A stretch of DNA of 64,000 nucleotides from positions 8,185 through 72,184 of the forward strand of contig JBPOIZ010000011.1 of NCBI GenBank assembly GCA_052034115.1. The letters are read 5' to 3'. This document shows, one piece after another, positions 16,763-25,770 of the stretch. Within the stretch, counting starts at the first letter, position 1, and each line of letters opens with the position of its first letter. Position numbers and translations under genes: made by a program. The notes under the pieces are model-generated. The model did not search any database and had not been told where the DNA came from. It worked only from the letters and a program-made list of their open reading frames with translations. The DNA is from Lutibacillus sp052034115 (GTDB lineage Bacteria > Actinomycetota > Actinomycetes > Actinomycetales > Dermatophilaceae).

Positions 16763-17902
16763 TCACCCCAGGTCGGAGTCCTTCGAGGGAAGCAGCCCGG
16801 CGGTGCGGAACAGTCGGGCCAGTCCGTAGCCGTCGGGGGCGTAGAACACCGGAGTCTGCGGCCGGGCCCCCCCGGCCTGCGGCCAGGCCCCCCGCGCCTG
16901 CGGCCGGGCCGCCCGGGCCTGCGGCCCACCGGCGAGCTCCTCGTTGGACACCGGGATGCCATGGCTGAGCACCTGTTCGGCCGCGGTGAGCTGCCGGATG
17001 GCGATCGCCTCGACGAGCTCGGGTCGAGCGGCGGCGAACTCGGTGTAGAGCGCGGGGTCATGCTGACCGTCGTCGCCGACGAGGAACCAGCGGATGTCGG
17101 GGAAGTCGAGCGCGAGCCGGGCCAGCGACGCCCGCTTGTGGTCCTGCCCGGATCGGAACCAGCCGGTGTTCGTCGGTCCCCAGTCGGTCAACAGCAGCGG
17201 GCCGGCCGGATAGCCACCGGTCTTGAGGAACCGGGTCAGCGCCGGTGCCGTGTTCCACGCTCCGGTCGAGACATAGACGCACGGAGCGCCCGGGTTGGCC
17301 TCGAGCAGCTCGCGATAGAACGGCGCCATCCCGGCGACGACCCGGCGGGCCTTCTCGTGCAGGACGAAGGTGTTCCACGCCGCGATGAGCGGGCGGGGCA
17401 ACGAGGTGGTGAGCACCGTGTCGTCGATGTCGCTGATCAGGCCCACCCGCACGTCGTCGCCGACGATGAAGATCGGGGCCGAGACAGGCTCACCGCTGCG
17501 GGCCATGACCTGCACCTCGTGCCAGCCGGGGGTCAGGTTGTGGCCGTCGACGGTCAGGTCGACGTTGCCCGAGCGGTCGCTGCGACCGTAGGCCCACCGG
17601 CTGCCGATCTTGACGCTCACCGGGACATCCATGGCCGGAGCAGTGACAAAGGCCCGCCAGCCGCGTCGGGTCAGGTAGGGCGAACGCAGGCCGCCATACG
17701 TGAGTTCGTCCCGCTCGGCGGCGAGCTCGTCGGGGTCGCCCGGCTGGTACATCAGCACCCGGGCGAAGATCCGCGCCGAGCGCAGCGAGCCGTAGGACGT
17801 GTGGGCGATGACCCGGTTGCGCCAGCCCCGCGAGCGCAGCGCGCGCTCACGTTGCCGGTTCCAGGCGTCCTCCACGAGGGCCGCCCCATGCGGTCGGGCC
17901 AT
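16763..17902 (-). CDS. APP1-like (DUF2183) phosphatase domain protein
   Basis: This 379-residue protein has an N-terminal beta-rich domain (about residues 30-150) and a C-terminal HAD-like catalytic domain with SDIDDTVLTTSLP (DxDxT), YVSTGAWN, LLTDWGPTNTGWF and FLVGDDGQHDP. This is the APP1/DUF2183 pattern of yeast phosphatidate phosphatase App1. A phospholipid or phosphate-ester substrate is inferred. A 7-residue Pro-Gln-Ala repeat (about residues 323-348) breaks the tail, then VFYAPDGYGLARLFR closes the protein. The ATG at 17902 is chosen; the frame stays open far upstream but only antisense to the aminotransferase gene. TAGCAT lies 8 nt before the start. Confidence 0.8.
   Translation of the reverse strand: MARPHGAALVEDAWNRQRERALRSRGWRNRVIAHTSYGSLRSARIFARVLMYQPGDPDELAAERDELTYGGLRSPYLTRRGWRAFVTAPAMDVPVSVKIGSRWAYGRSDRSGNVDLTVDGHNLTPGWHEVQVMARSGEPVSAPIFIVGDDVRVGLISDIDDTVLTTSLPRPLIAAWNTFVLHEKARRVVAGMAPFYRELLEANPGAPCVYVSTGAWNTAPALTRFLKTGGYPAGPLLLTDWGPTNTGWFRSGQDHKRASLARLALDFPDIRWFLVGDDGQHDPALYTEFAAARPELVEAIAIRQLTAAEQVLSHGIPVSNEELAGGPQARAARPQARGAWPQAGGARPQTPVFYAPDGYGLARLFRTAGLLPSKDSDLG
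16854..16937 (+). repeat. 21-bp in-frame minisatellite in APP1-like gene
   Basis: Units beginning G(C/T)CTGCGGCC start at 16854, 16875, 16896 and 16917, an exact 21-bp period. They encode 7-residue repeats of the type RPQARGA in the tail of the APP1-like protein, so copy changes stay in frame. Confidence 0.85.
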
Positions 17903-17932
17903 AGCGTCCGATGCTATCCGGGCGCGGATCGG

Positions 17933-17938
17933 GACAAT
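17933..17938 (+). promoter_or_regulatory. -10 box GACAAT of MalY-like gene
   Basis: GACAAT ends 6 nt before the GTG at 17945, in the 42-nt divergent gap with the APP1-like gene. The first base departs from the TANNNT consensus, so the call is moderate. Confidence 0.5.
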
Positions 17939-17944
17939 GAGGCC

Positions 17945-19111
17945 GTGGACCTCGATGCCCTCACCCCGAGTCAGCTGCGCGCCCGCCGCACGATGAAGTG
18001 GACGCTGTGCCCCGACGACGCCCTGCCGCTGTGGGTCGCCGAGATGGACTATCCGACGGCGGAGCCGATCATGTCCGCCCTGCGCGCCGCGGTCGAGGCG
18101 CAGTCGTTCGGCTATCCGATCTCCGCGGGGGAATCCGGGCTCGCCGATGCGACTGCCGACTGGTCGGCCGGGCGGTACGGCTGGGCGATCGACCCGGCCG
18201 ACGTCCACGTCGTCGCCGACGTCATGCATGGGGTGCGCCTTGCCCTGACCCACCTGACCGCCCCCGGTGATCCGGTCATCCTCACCACGCCGGTCTACAT
18301 GCCGTTCTTCGACATCGTCGAGCTGTCCGGCCGCCCCCAGGTGCACGTCCCGATGGCCACCGACGCGAACGGGCGGGCCGGCTTCGACCTCGACGCGATC
18401 GACGCGGCATTCCGCGCCGGCGCTCGCACGCTGCTGCTCTGTTCGCCCTACAACCCGCTCGGGCGGGCCTTCACCACCCCTGAGCTGCTCGCCCTGGCCG
18501 AGGTGGTCGACCGGTATGGCGGCCGGGTGGTGGCCGACGAGATCCACGCGCCGCTGGTTCACGGCGACCGGACACACACCCCGTATGCCGCGCTGTCCGA
18601 GACCACCGCGTCCCACACCATCACCGTCGCCTCGGCGAGCAAGGCCTGGAACCTGCCCGGCCTGAAGTGCGCCCAGGTCATCACGAGCAACGCCGCCGAC
18701 CGGGCGGCCTGGCACGCCATACCGATCTGGGACCAGGTGGGGGTCTCGACGGTGGGAATGGCGGCGGCCGTGGCGGCCTACCGTGACGGCGGGCCGTGGC
18801 TGTCCCACGTGCTCGCCCACCTGGCCGGCAACCAGGCCCTGCTCGCCGACGCGGTCGCCCAGTGGCCCGGCGTCCGGCTCGGCGGGCTGGAGGCGACCTA
18901 CCTGGCCTGGCTGGACCTGACCGCTTTGGCGCTCGAGGAGGAGCCGGCCACCTGGCTGCTGCGCGAGGCCAAGGTCATGCTCAACCCGGGGGTGCCGTTC
19001 CGCGCCGAGCCGCTGCGCTTCGTGCGACTCAACTACGCCACGACCCGGCCGATCCTCGGCGACGCCCTGTCCCGCCTCGACGAGGTCATCGGGTCCCGGG
19101 CGCGCGGCTGA
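17945..19111 (+). CDS. MalY/PatB-type aminotransferase (cystathionine beta-lyase-like)
   Basis: This 388-residue fold-type I PLP enzyme has the MalY/PatB hallmarks: MKWTLCPDDALPLWVAEMDYPTAEPI near the start, SFGYP, CSPYNPLGR, VVADEIHAPLVH, and the PLP-lysine motif SASKAWNLPGLKCAQ. The end (VMLNPGVPFRAEPLRFVRLNYAT) is also typical. Members cleave cystathionine or other cysteine conjugates to thiol, ammonia and a keto acid. The GTG at 17945 starts immediately before conserved sequence; longer in-frame extensions overlap the APP1-like gene on the other strand and are rejected. The penicillin-binding-protein gene follows after 14 nt. Confidence 0.88.
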   Translation: MDLDALTPSQLRARRTMKWTLCPDDALPLWVAEMDYPTAEPIMSALRAAVEAQSFGYPISAGESGLADATADWSAGRYGWAIDPADVHVVADVMHGVRLALTHLTAPGDPVILTTPVYMPFFDIVELSGRPQVHVPMATDANGRAGFDLDAIDAAFRAGARTLLLCSPYNPLGRAFTTPELLALAEVVDRYGGRVVADEIHAPLVHGDRTHTPYAALSETTASHTITVASASKAWNLPGLKCAQVITSNAADRAAWHAIPIWDQVGVSTVGMAAAVAAYRDGGPWLSHVLAHLAGNQALLADAVAQWPGVRLGGLEATYLAWLDLTALALEEEPATWLLREAKVMLNPGVPFRAEPLRFVRLNYATTRPILGDALSRLDEVIGSRARG

Positions 19112-19125
19112 GCGAAGATGACGGT

Positions 19126-21096
19126 ATGCCGAACCAGCCGCACCTGCTGAACTCGATGTCCCCCCGGCCTTCGACCAGTGGCCGGCGGTGCACCCGGACG
19201 GCGCATCTGGCCCTCGTCGTGGCGATTCTCGGCGGCGGGCTCGGCGCCTGTTCGAGCCCGCCGAGTCCGAACGCCGAGGCACAGGCGTTTGCGGCGGCCC
19301 TGGGGAAGAAGGACCTGACCGGCATACACCTGAGCGGTGCGACGACCGCGGAGGCGACCCAGCAGACCACCGAGGTCCTCGAGCGGATGGGCACGATCCG
19401 CCGCACGGTGACCCTGGTCAGTGCGGTGGTCAACCCCGACGACGGACAGAAGGCGGTCGCCACGCTGCGCACCACATGGCAGGTCGGCGAGGGCGCCTCG
19501 GGCTCCTGGAGCTACGAGACCACAGCGCCGATGACCCTGCAGGACGACCAGTGGTCGCTCGCCTGGTCCCGGACCGTCCTGGCGCCCGACCTGAGCCGGG
19601 ACGAGGTGCTGCGGATCTCCTCGACCCCGGCCACCCGAGGCAACGTCATCGGTGCCGACGGGCGCACCATCGTCGAACCCCGCGACGTCTTCCACGTCGG
19701 CATCGACAAGTCCCGGGTCAAGGCGGCGCAGCTCGCGCCGGCCGCAAAGGCGCTGGCAGCGCTGGTCGAGATCGATCCGGCGGCCTACGCCAAGGCGGTC
19801 GCCGCCGGAGGGCCCCAGCAGTTCGTCATCGCCGTCACCTACCGGGCGACCGACCCAATGCTCGCCGTGGTCGACCAGGAGATCACCTCGATCCCCGGTG
19901 GCGTGCGCGTGCCGGACACCATCCCGCTGCCCCCGACGCGGACCTTTGCCCGCGAGGTGCTCGGGACCGTCGGGCCGGCCACTGCCGAGATCGTCGCGGC
20001 CAGCAACGGCGCAGTGAGCGCCGACATGACCGTGGGCCTGAGCGGCCTGCAGAAGCGGTATGACGAACAGCTGCGGGGCACGCCCGGGCTGACCGTCGAG
20101 GCCGCCGGCACCGCCGAGGGCGGCCAGAAGACAGCCCGCACCCTCTTTGCGGTCGATCCGGTCGACGGCAAGCCGCTGCAGCTGACCCTCGACATCGAAG
20201 CCCAGGAGGCTGCCGAGCAGGCCCTTGCGTCCGTGCGGAACCCCGCTGCGCTCGTCGCCATCCGCGCATCGACCGGCGAGATCGTCGCGGCCGCCAACGG
20301 TCCTGGCAACGGCGGCCAGAACACCGCCACCCTCGGCCAGGTGGCGCCCGGGTCGACGTTCAAGATCGTCTCGTCCCTGGCGGCGCTGCGCGCCGGACTC
20401 ACGCCATCCTCGAGGCTGCCGTGCACCACCTCGATCGTCGTCGACGGTCGCCGGTTCGAGAACTACGACGACTATCCGGCCGGCGGGATCGGCACCATCC
20501 CGATGACCACGGCCCTGGCGAACTCGTGCAACACCGCGTTCATCAGCCTCCACGACAAGGTCTCGCAGGCCGACCTCGTTGCCGCCGCCGAGTCGCTGGG
20601 TTTCGGTGTCGACCTCGACCTCGGCTTTCCCTCGTTCCTCGGCGGGATCCCCGTCGCGGCCACCGAGACCGAGCACGCGGCATCCTTCATCGGGCAGGCC
20701 AAGGTGCAGGCCAACCCCATGGACCTAGCGATCGTCGTCGCCTCGGTCATCGCCGGCACGACGGTCCGCCCGGTCCTCGTGCCTGATTGGCCGACCTCGC
20801 ACCCGACTCCGGCGGTTGCGCTGACCGCCGCCGAGGCCAAGGATCTGCGCACGATGATGGCGGCCGTCGTCACGCAAGGCAGTGGGCGACGGCTGGCTCC
20901 GGTCGGGGTCACCGTGGCCAAGACCGGAACGGCGGAGTATGGCGATGCCGCCAAGCCGAAGCGATACACCTGGATGGTGGCGGGCAAGGGTGACCTGGCC
21001 ATCGCGGTGTGGGTCCAGGACGGGGTGACCGGCGCCTCGACCGCCGGCCCGGTGATCTCCGACTTCCTGACCCGGTGGTCCCCGACCAACCCGTGA
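19126..21096 (+). CDS. Penicillin-binding protein (lipoprotein-type class B transpeptidase)
   Basis: This 656-residue protein has a signal peptide (HLALVVAILGGGLGAC) with lipobox GAC, an NTF2-like MecA N-terminal domain (about residues 45-150), a dimerisation domain (about 160-330), and a transpeptidase domain with all three motifs: STFK at about residue 409, SCN at about 466, and KTGTAEY at about 598. It should cross-link peptidoglycan outside the membrane. Domain order resembles MecA/PBP2a-like proteins. The ATG at 19126 has a weak GAAGAT box 6 nt upstream; an ATG at 19156 is possible but would shorten the signal n-region. High confidence in family, unknown physiological partner. Confidence 0.88.
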   Translation: MPNQPHLLNSMSPRPSTSGRRCTRTAHLALVVAILGGGLGACSSPPSPNAEAQAFAAALGKKDLTGIHLSGATTAEATQQTTEVLERMGTIRRTVTLVSAVVNPDDGQKAVATLRTTWQVGEGASGSWSYETTAPMTLQDDQWSLAWSRTVLAPDLSRDEVLRISSTPATRGNVIGADGRTIVEPRDVFHVGIDKSRVKAAQLAPAAKALAALVEIDPAAYAKAVAAGGPQQFVIAVTYRATDPMLAVVDQEITSIPGGVRVPDTIPLPPTRTFAREVLGTVGPATAEIVAASNGAVSADMTVGLSGLQKRYDEQLRGTPGLTVEAAGTAEGGQKTARTLFAVDPVDGKPLQLTLDIEAQEAAEQALASVRNPAALVAIRASTGEIVAAANGPGNGGQNTATLGQVAPGSTFKIVSSLAALRAGLTPSSRLPCTTSIVVDGRRFENYDDYPAGGIGTIPMTTALANSCNTAFISLHDKVSQADLVAAAESLGFGVDLDLGFPSFLGGIPVAATETEHAASFIGQAKVQANPMDLAIVVASVIAGTTVRPVLVPDWPTSHPTPAVALTAAEAKDLRTMMAAVVTQGSGRRLAPVGVTVAKTGTAEYGDAAKPKRYTWMVAGKGDLAIAVWVQDGVTGASTAGPVISDFLTRWSPTNP

Positions 21097-21161
21097 GCGA
21101 CGAGTCCTGAAGGTCCTGAGTCCGCCGCGACGGCGCGTCTGCCACGGGCGGGTCCGGCGCC

Positions 21162-21167
21162 TATGCT
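21162..21167 (+). promoter_or_regulatory. -10 box TATGCT of small membrane protein
   Basis: TATGCT ends 6 nt before the GTG at 21174, the leaderless spacing seen repeatedly in this window. It also supports the reality of this short gene. Confidence 0.6.
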
Positions 21168-21173
21168 GCAGAC

Positions 21174-21380
21174 GTGGCGAACCCGGTGCGGCTGCTCATT
21201 CTCGGTGGCGTGTGGACCCTCTTCGTCGGCGCCGTCATCCGGGTGGGGATCCTGCTCCGCGATGGTGGCTTCGACAAGTACCCCACGAGCCTGATGGTGC
21301 TCTTCGTGGTGTGCGGCTTCCTCGCCGGCGGATGCATCTCGTTGACCAAGGCCTACCTGCGCGAGCGGCGCGGCGAGTGA
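21174..21380 (+). CDS. Small two-helix membrane protein
   Basis: This 68-residue protein has two hydrophobic segments (VRLLILGGVWTLFVGAVI and LMVLFVVCGFLAGGCISL) joined by a short loop (LLRDGGFDKYPTS), and ends in a basic tail KAYLRERRGE. A cleaved signal is not evident. No family is recognised beyond generic actinobacterial small membrane proteins. A near-perfect -10 box 6 nt upstream of the GTG and good hydrophobic periodicity argue that it is real. It follows the penicillin-binding-protein gene but has its own promoter. Confidence 0.65.
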   Translation: MANPVRLLILGGVWTLFVGAVIRVGILLRDGGFDKYPTSLMVLFVVCGFLAGGCISLTKAYLRERRGE

Positions 21381-21513
21381 GCGGCGAGTGGGCACTGTCC
21401 AGGTGCTGGGCGGATCGGCGAGACACCCCCTTGCGCGCGGCCCTGTTGCTTGATCGACTGGGACCACGAATCACTGCCGGGCGCAGGGCGTCCGGCCCGA
21501 GCGAGGAGGCGTG

Positions 21514-21918
21514 ATGACGGACGCAGTTCTGTCGCCGCTGGACACAGATCTTTCCGTTCACGTGGACCGTCGGGTGGAGCATCCCGTCGGCCACGTGTGG
21601 GGAGTGGTCAACAGTCCACAGGGCGTCGAGGCCTGGCTCGGTTCCGGCGCCACTCTCGGTGGGAAGGGCGAACACTGGTATGCCGCCGACGGCAGCCAGG
21701 GTGTGCTTCGCAGTTACCACCCGGCTGAACAGATCCGCGTGTCGTGGCACGCCGATGACAGTGCCCCCGCCTCGCTCGTCGACCTGCACATCGTGACCGA
21801 CGGCGAGGGCACCCGCCTCGACCTGCGCCACGATCACCTCAACGAGGCCGCCGACGTCGAGGCGTTGCGGGCGAAGTGGACCACCGCCCTCGACCGGCTC
21901 GCTGAACTCGCCGGCTGA
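21514..21918 (+). CDS. SRPBCC domain protein
   Basis: This 134-residue protein fits the START/AHSA1-like SRPBCC fold: VDRRVEHPVGHVWGVVNSPQGVEAWLGSG at the start, IRVSWHADDSAPASLVDLHI in the central strands, and DVEALRAKWTTALDRLAELAG in the long C-terminal helix. Such domains form a hydrophobic pocket for a ligand. The ATG at 21514 has AGGAGG upstream; a GTG at 21511 would be too close to it. It stands alone between a small membrane-protein gene and a convergent ABC permease gene. Ligand unknown. Confidence 0.8.
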   Translation: MTDAVLSPLDTDLSVHVDRRVEHPVGHVWGVVNSPQGVEAWLGSGATLGGKGEHWYAADGSQGVLRSYHPAEQIRVSWHADDSAPASLVDLHIVTDGEGTRLDLRHDHLNEAADVEALRAKWTTALDRLAELAG

Positions 21919-21968
21919 GCGTCGGCCACCGACACGGGCACCGGCACCGGCCGGCCCGCGCAGTATCG

Positions 21969-22802
21969 CTAGCTGAGGATGTCTTTGCGGGCGAAGGCCC
22001 GATAGGCCAGGCCGAGGAACAGGACGGCATACAGCACCGACCAGGCCAGGCCGTGCCGCATGGCGGTCCAGTCCACGGTCGGGTTGAGCAGGTCGAGCCA
22101 GGACCGCTGGTAATACATCGGCAGCGCCCGACGCAGGTCCCCGAGGGCATCGATCTGTTCGAGGATGCTGCCGAGAATCGTCGCCAGGACCGCTCCGCCG
22201 ACCGCTCCGAGAGGGGCGTCGGTCTTGGTCGCGAAGAAGAAGGCCAGCGCGATGACTTGCAGAAGCGAAGCGATGACGTATGCCGCCGCGATCCCGAGCC
22301 GGGGCAGCAGGTCACTCCACGGCATCACTCCCCCGCCGAGCATGGTCAGCGGGGACCACCCGTAGGCCGCACCTCCCACGAGCAGTGACCAGCCGATGAG
22401 CACGACGACCGCCAGGGCGATCGAGGCCAACGCGACGACGAGCTTGCTGGTCAGCAGTCGGGCCCTGGGCACCGGGGCGGTGAGCAGGTAGCGCAGCGAG
22501 GACCACGACGCCTCCGCGGGCACCGAGTCCCCGGCGAACAGGGCGGCGAGGATGACCAGGAGCAGCTCGGCGGAGACGAAGAAGGCGAACACCGCAAAGT
22601 TGGCTGCCCCGCCGCGGGCCAGGTCCACGAATCGCGCCGAGGTGCCGGTGCTGCCGCTGGTGCCACCCCCCGAGCCCCCGATGGCGAAGGCGGCCACGAG
22701 GATCAGCGGCAGGGCGAGCAACAGGACCGCCGACCAGAAGGTGCGACGTCGACGGACCTGGCGACCCCACTCCGCGCGCCAGGACAGCGCCGGGCGGCTC
22801 AT
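21969..22802 (-). CDS. ABC transporter permease
   Basis: This 277-residue protein has about six membrane helices (for example FWSAVLLLALPLILVAAFAI, VVALASIALAVVVLIGWSLL, HGLAWSVLYAVLFLGLAYRA) and the layout of ABC-2 type export permeases, with a large outside loop after helix 1 that is rich in Gly and Ser. Its ATG at 22802 overlaps by 4 nt (ATGA) the stop of the fused hydrolase/ABC-ATPase gene, so the two are translationally coupled and form one transporter. The cargo is unknown; the hydrolase fused to its ATPase suggests an extracellular processing step. Confidence 0.85.
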   Translation of the reverse strand: MSRPALSWRAEWGRQVRRRRTFWSAVLLLALPLILVAAFAIGGSGGGTSGSTGTSARFVDLARGGAANFAVFAFFVSAELLLVILAALFAGDSVPAEASWSSLRYLLTAPVPRARLLTSKLVVALASIALAVVVLIGWSLLVGGAAYGWSPLTMLGGGVMPWSDLLPRLGIAAAYVIASLLQVIALAFFFATKTDAPLGAVGGAVLATILGSILEQIDALGDLRRALPMYYQRSWLDLLNPTVDWTAMRHGLAWSVLYAVLFLGLAYRAFARKDILS

Positions 22803-25672
22803 CGCGGACGCACCTGACGCCCGGCCTCGGCGACGATGCCGAGGAACACCTCCTCGAGCGGGCGTCGCCCGCTGACCCCGACAAGATCCGCGCCGCACTG
22901 GACGGCGAGGCGCACGACGGTGGCTCGGTCGACCTCGGCGGTGACCGTGAGCCGATCCCCGGACACCGTGACCTCCTCGATTCCCGGGCGGTCGCGCAGC
23001 GCGGCGGCCACGGTCTGCGGCCGGGACGCCGGGCCGGGCCGCAGGTCCAGCAGGCTGGTGTGGTCGCTGCCGACCAGGTCCGCCATGGCGCCGGCTGCGA
23101 CGACTCGTCCGGCGTTCATGACCACCACGTGGCTGCATGTCATCTCGACCTCCGCGAGCAGGTGACTCGACACCACGACGGTGCGACCGGTGGCGGCATA
23201 CGCCTGGAGAATCGGGCGCATCGCGGCGATCTGCGGCGGGTCCAGGCCGTTCGTCGGCTCGTCGAGCACCAGGACGTCCGGCCGCCCGAGCATCGCCTGA
23301 GCGATGCCGAGGCGCTGCTTCATCCCGTGGCTGTAGGAGCGCACCGGTCGGTCGACCGCGTCGCCGAGCGCTGCGACCTCCAGGGCCTGGTCGACATACG
23401 CCTCGTCGGCGGGGCGGCCGGTCGCCGACCAGAACGCTGCGAGGTTCTGCCGGCCGGTCAGGTGGGGCAGGAAGCCGGGCCCTTCGATGAGCGCGCCCAC
23501 CCGGCCGAGCACCGCCGACCCAGGGTGCACCGGTTCCCCGAGCACGTGCACCGTCCCGGAGTCGGGGTGGATCAGGCCCATGACCATCCGCAGGGTGGTC
23601 GTCTTTCCGGCGCCGTTCGGACCGAGCAGGCCGACGACCTGACCGCGTTCGGCGCGCCAGGACACGTCGTCCACGGCTCGGTGCCCGTCCGAGTAGGTCT
23701 TGACCAGATCGGTGACGACCAGCGGGACGTCGGCCAGGTCCGGGCGGGGTGGGTTGGCGCGGACCCGGCGGCGGCGCCAGAGCCAGGCCACGACGGCGGC
23801 GACGACGAGCAGCGCGGATGCCGCGAGCACTCCCACGGTCTCGATGTCTCTCTCGGCCTGCGTCGTCAGGCGGCCCTGGGGCGCGGTCGGCACGGTGATG
23901 GCGTCCCCGAGCAGGCTCACCTGATCGATCCGCGCGGCGCGCACCGGGGCGTAGGACGAGTCGGTGCTGGTGACCAGCACCCGCCACGTGCTGCCCGGCT
24001 CGATCGTGTAGACACCGGCCGGCAGGGCCACCTCGACAGGTGTCGGGACGCCCGGTGTCACCGGCACGGACACCGGCGCGACCAACCGCCGCGGCATCGT
24101 CGCGGACCCGCCCGAGACCTGCCACCACGAGGCGAACAGCGTCACCACGGGTCCGGTGGATCGGACCGTCAGGGTCAGCCGCGGCGAGCCGACGACCTGG
24201 ATCCGTTCGGGCGCCGCAACGGTGTCGAAGGCTGCGGACTGCCCTGGAAGCGCGGCCAACGGATAGGTCGCCGGCGACGTCGCCGCGCTACCCCCGAGGA
24301 GCCCTCCGAGGCCGGGAACGGTCGTCACCGATGCGGGTTGGCCGCCAGGGGGTGTGACGACGGTCTGCGGTTTGGGCTGGGGCACCAAGGGCAGCCGCTC
24401 GGTGCCGAACGTCTGCAGGGATTCGAACCCGGGGTAGGTCGGCGCAGCCCATTGGGGCGTGGGCGCGTTGCGGCGCGGGATCGGGCCACTCCAGGTGAAG
24501 CCGCCGACTCCGACCGTGCGGCCGGTCGTCGTGGCGAGGAAGGTGTCGAGCCAGCGCTGTGCGACGGCGGCGTCAGCCTCCGGCGTGGTGCTCTGGGCGT
24601 CGTGGCCCCCATCGGTCCACCGCACCGAGACCTTGGTGCCCCAGGCGTGCAGCGCGCGAGCCGTCGCGTCGGCCTGGTCGAGCCCGAAAAGGGAGTCGGA
24701 CTGCCCTTGGATGAGCAGCGTGGGGGCCCGGAGGTTCTTCAGGTACCGCGCCGGGCTGTTGGCGCGAAGCAGCTCCAGCAGTTCCGCACTCGGCTCGCCT
24801 GTCTCGGCGGCCGCGAGGAAGAGGCGACAGACCGTCGGGTCGAACCGGCCACAGGTCAGCGGCGCGGTGTCCTCCGTCGCAGCACCTGGCCCTGGTGTCG
24901 ACCCGACGCCGGCCTGCGACGACGCGCCGGTCTGCGACGACGCGCCGGTCTGCGACCGTGCACCCGCCAGGGCCGCCCCGAAGAACCGGCTGGCCCACAA
25001 CTGTTTGAATGGGCCGGGGGTGGCGATGGCCGTGCCGCCGACCGGGGTGCTCCGGTCGCCCCCCGGGCGGAGCGCGGCCTGGGGGAAGAAGGCGGTGGCC
25101 AGGTCGTTCCAGGTGACCGCAGCCACCACCACATCGACCCGAAGGTCGGTGCCGGCGGCCATGAGCGCGAGGGCACCGCCATACGAGGCCCCCATGACAC
25201 CGAGGAGAGGGTCTCCGCCGCGGCTCGTCGCGATCCCGGGTTGAGCGCTGAGCACGTCGAGCATGACCCGGGCGTCCGCCACTTCATACTCCGGGGCATC
25301 GAGGTGGATGCGGCCCCCGGACTCACCGAAGCCCCGGGCTGTGTACGCCAGGACGACGTAGCCCCGGCCTGCCAGCTCCTGGGCCTGGGTGGCGAGGCCC
25401 GACTTGCTGCCGCCGAAGCCATGGGCGAGGAGGACACCGGGATAGCCGAGCGAGGACGGGTCCTGCTGGGGTCGGTAGATCGTCGCGTCGAGCTGGACGC
25501 TCGACCCGTCGGGCTCGGACCCGACCGTCACCAGGAGGTCGCGGGAGTCGACCGCGGCCGAGGGGGCGAGAGCGGCCGAGGGGGCGAGAGCACCCGCAGT
25601 GGCGATCAGCCACAGAAGAGCAGCCAGAGCGCTGCGCAGCAGGGCCCGGATACCCCGGCGTGGTGTGGCCAT
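22799..25672 (-). CDS. Secreted S15-like hydrolase fused to ABC transporter ATP-binding domain
   Basis: This 957-residue protein joins two worlds. Residues 1-40 form a signal peptide or anchor. Residues about 45-390 are an alpha/beta hydrolase with GVLLAHGFGGSKSG, GVMGASYGGALAL (nucleophile elbow), LIQGQSDSLFGLDQ and TDGGHDAQS. Residues about 440-600 are a CocE/X-Pro-peptidase-like C-terminal beta domain. A membrane helix (VLAASALLVVAAVVAWLW) precedes a basic stretch, and residues about 655-957 are a complete ABC ATPase: GPNGAGKTTT, SYSHGMKQRLGIAQ, VLVLDEPTNGLD, SSHLLAEVE. The hydrolase should lie outside and the ATPase inside. It is coupled to the permease gene. TAAGGT sits 6 nt before the ATG. 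Confidence 0.85.
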   Translation of the reverse strand: MATPRRGIRALLRSALAALLWLIATAGALAPSAALAPSAAVDSRDLLVTVGSEPDGSSVQLDATIYRPQQDPSSLGYPGVLLAHGFGGSKSGLATQAQELAGRGYVVLAYTARGFGESGGRIHLDAPEYEVADARVMLDVLSAQPGIATSRGGDPLLGVMGASYGGALALMAAGTDLRVDVVVAAVTWNDLATAFFPQAALRPGGDRSTPVGGTAIATPGPFKQLWASRFFGAALAGARSQTGASSQTGASSQAGVGSTPGPGAATEDTAPLTCGRFDPTVCRLFLAAAETGEPSAELLELLRANSPARYLKNLRAPTLLIQGQSDSLFGLDQADATARALHAWGTKVSVRWTDGGHDAQSTTPEADAAVAQRWLDTFLATTTGRTVGVGGFTWSGPIPRRNAPTPQWAAPTYPGFESLQTFGTERLPLVPQPKPQTVVTPPGGQPASVTTVPGLGGLLGGSAATSPATYPLAALPGQSAAFDTVAAPERIQVVGSPRLTLTVRSTGPVVTLFASWWQVSGGSATMPRRLVAPVSVPVTPGVPTPVEVALPAGVYTIEPGSTWRVLVTSTDSSYAPVRAARIDQVSLLGDAITVPTAPQGRLTTQAERDIETVGVLAASALLVVAAVVAWLWRRRRVRANPPRPDLADVPLVVTDLVKTYSDGHRAVDDVSWRAERGQVVGLLGPNGAGKTTTLRMVMGLIHPDSGTVHVLGEPVHPGSAVLGRVGALIEGPGFLPHLTGRQNLAAFWSATGRPADEAYVDQALEVAALGDAVDRPVRSYSHGMKQRLGIAQAMLGRPDVLVLDEPTNGLDPPQIAAMRPILQAYAATGRTVVVSSHLLAEVEMTCSHVVVMNAGRVVAAGAMADLVGSDHTSLLDLRPGPASRPQTVAAALRDRPGIEEVTVSGDRLTVTAEVDRATVVRLAVQCGADLVGVSGRRPLEEVFLGIVAEAGRQVRPR

Positions 25673-25678
25673 GTGCGC

Positions 25679-25684
25679 ACCTTA
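25679..25684 (-). promoter_or_regulatory. -10 box TAAGGT of fusion gene
   Basis: TAAGGT on the minus strand ends exactly 6 nt before the ATG at 25672, supporting a leaderless transcript for the hydrolase/ABC operon and confirming the start that gives a clean signal sequence. Confidence 0.55.
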
Positions 25685-25730
25685 TGTCGTCGATTCAAGA
25701 ACTCGGGAACACTCGAGGTGATGCGCGCGT

Positions 25731-25754
25731 TAGTGCGTAATGATGTAATCACTA
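25731..25754. promoter_or_regulatory. AT-rich promoter region with inverted repeat TAGTG-N14-CACTA
   Basis: TAGTG (25731-25735) and CACTA (25750-25754) flank a 14-base core containing GTAAT twice (25737 and 25745). The stretch is unusually AT-rich for this genome and lies just upstream of the AGGAGG ribosome-binding site (25757-25762) of the glycine-rich protein gene. It looks like an operator. The binder is unknown, though the protein's own C-terminal domain is a candidate. Confidence 0.5.
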
Positions 25755-25770
25755 CTAGGAGGTAAGCATC

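Noticed and set aside
16961..17944. Upstream in-frame extension of the MalY-like gene.
   Set aside because: The segment is antisense to the APP1-like gene and conserved sequence starts at the GTG at 17945.
17903..19282. Extension of the APP1-like gene to a start at 19282.
   Set aside because: It is antisense to the well-supported MalY-like gene and shows no domain.
24418..24430. A sequence resembling a tRNA T-arm (GGGATTCGAACCC).
   Set aside because: It lies inside the conserved hydrolase/ABC fusion reading frame (TYPGFESLQTF), and no acceptor stem or anticodon arm can be placed around it.
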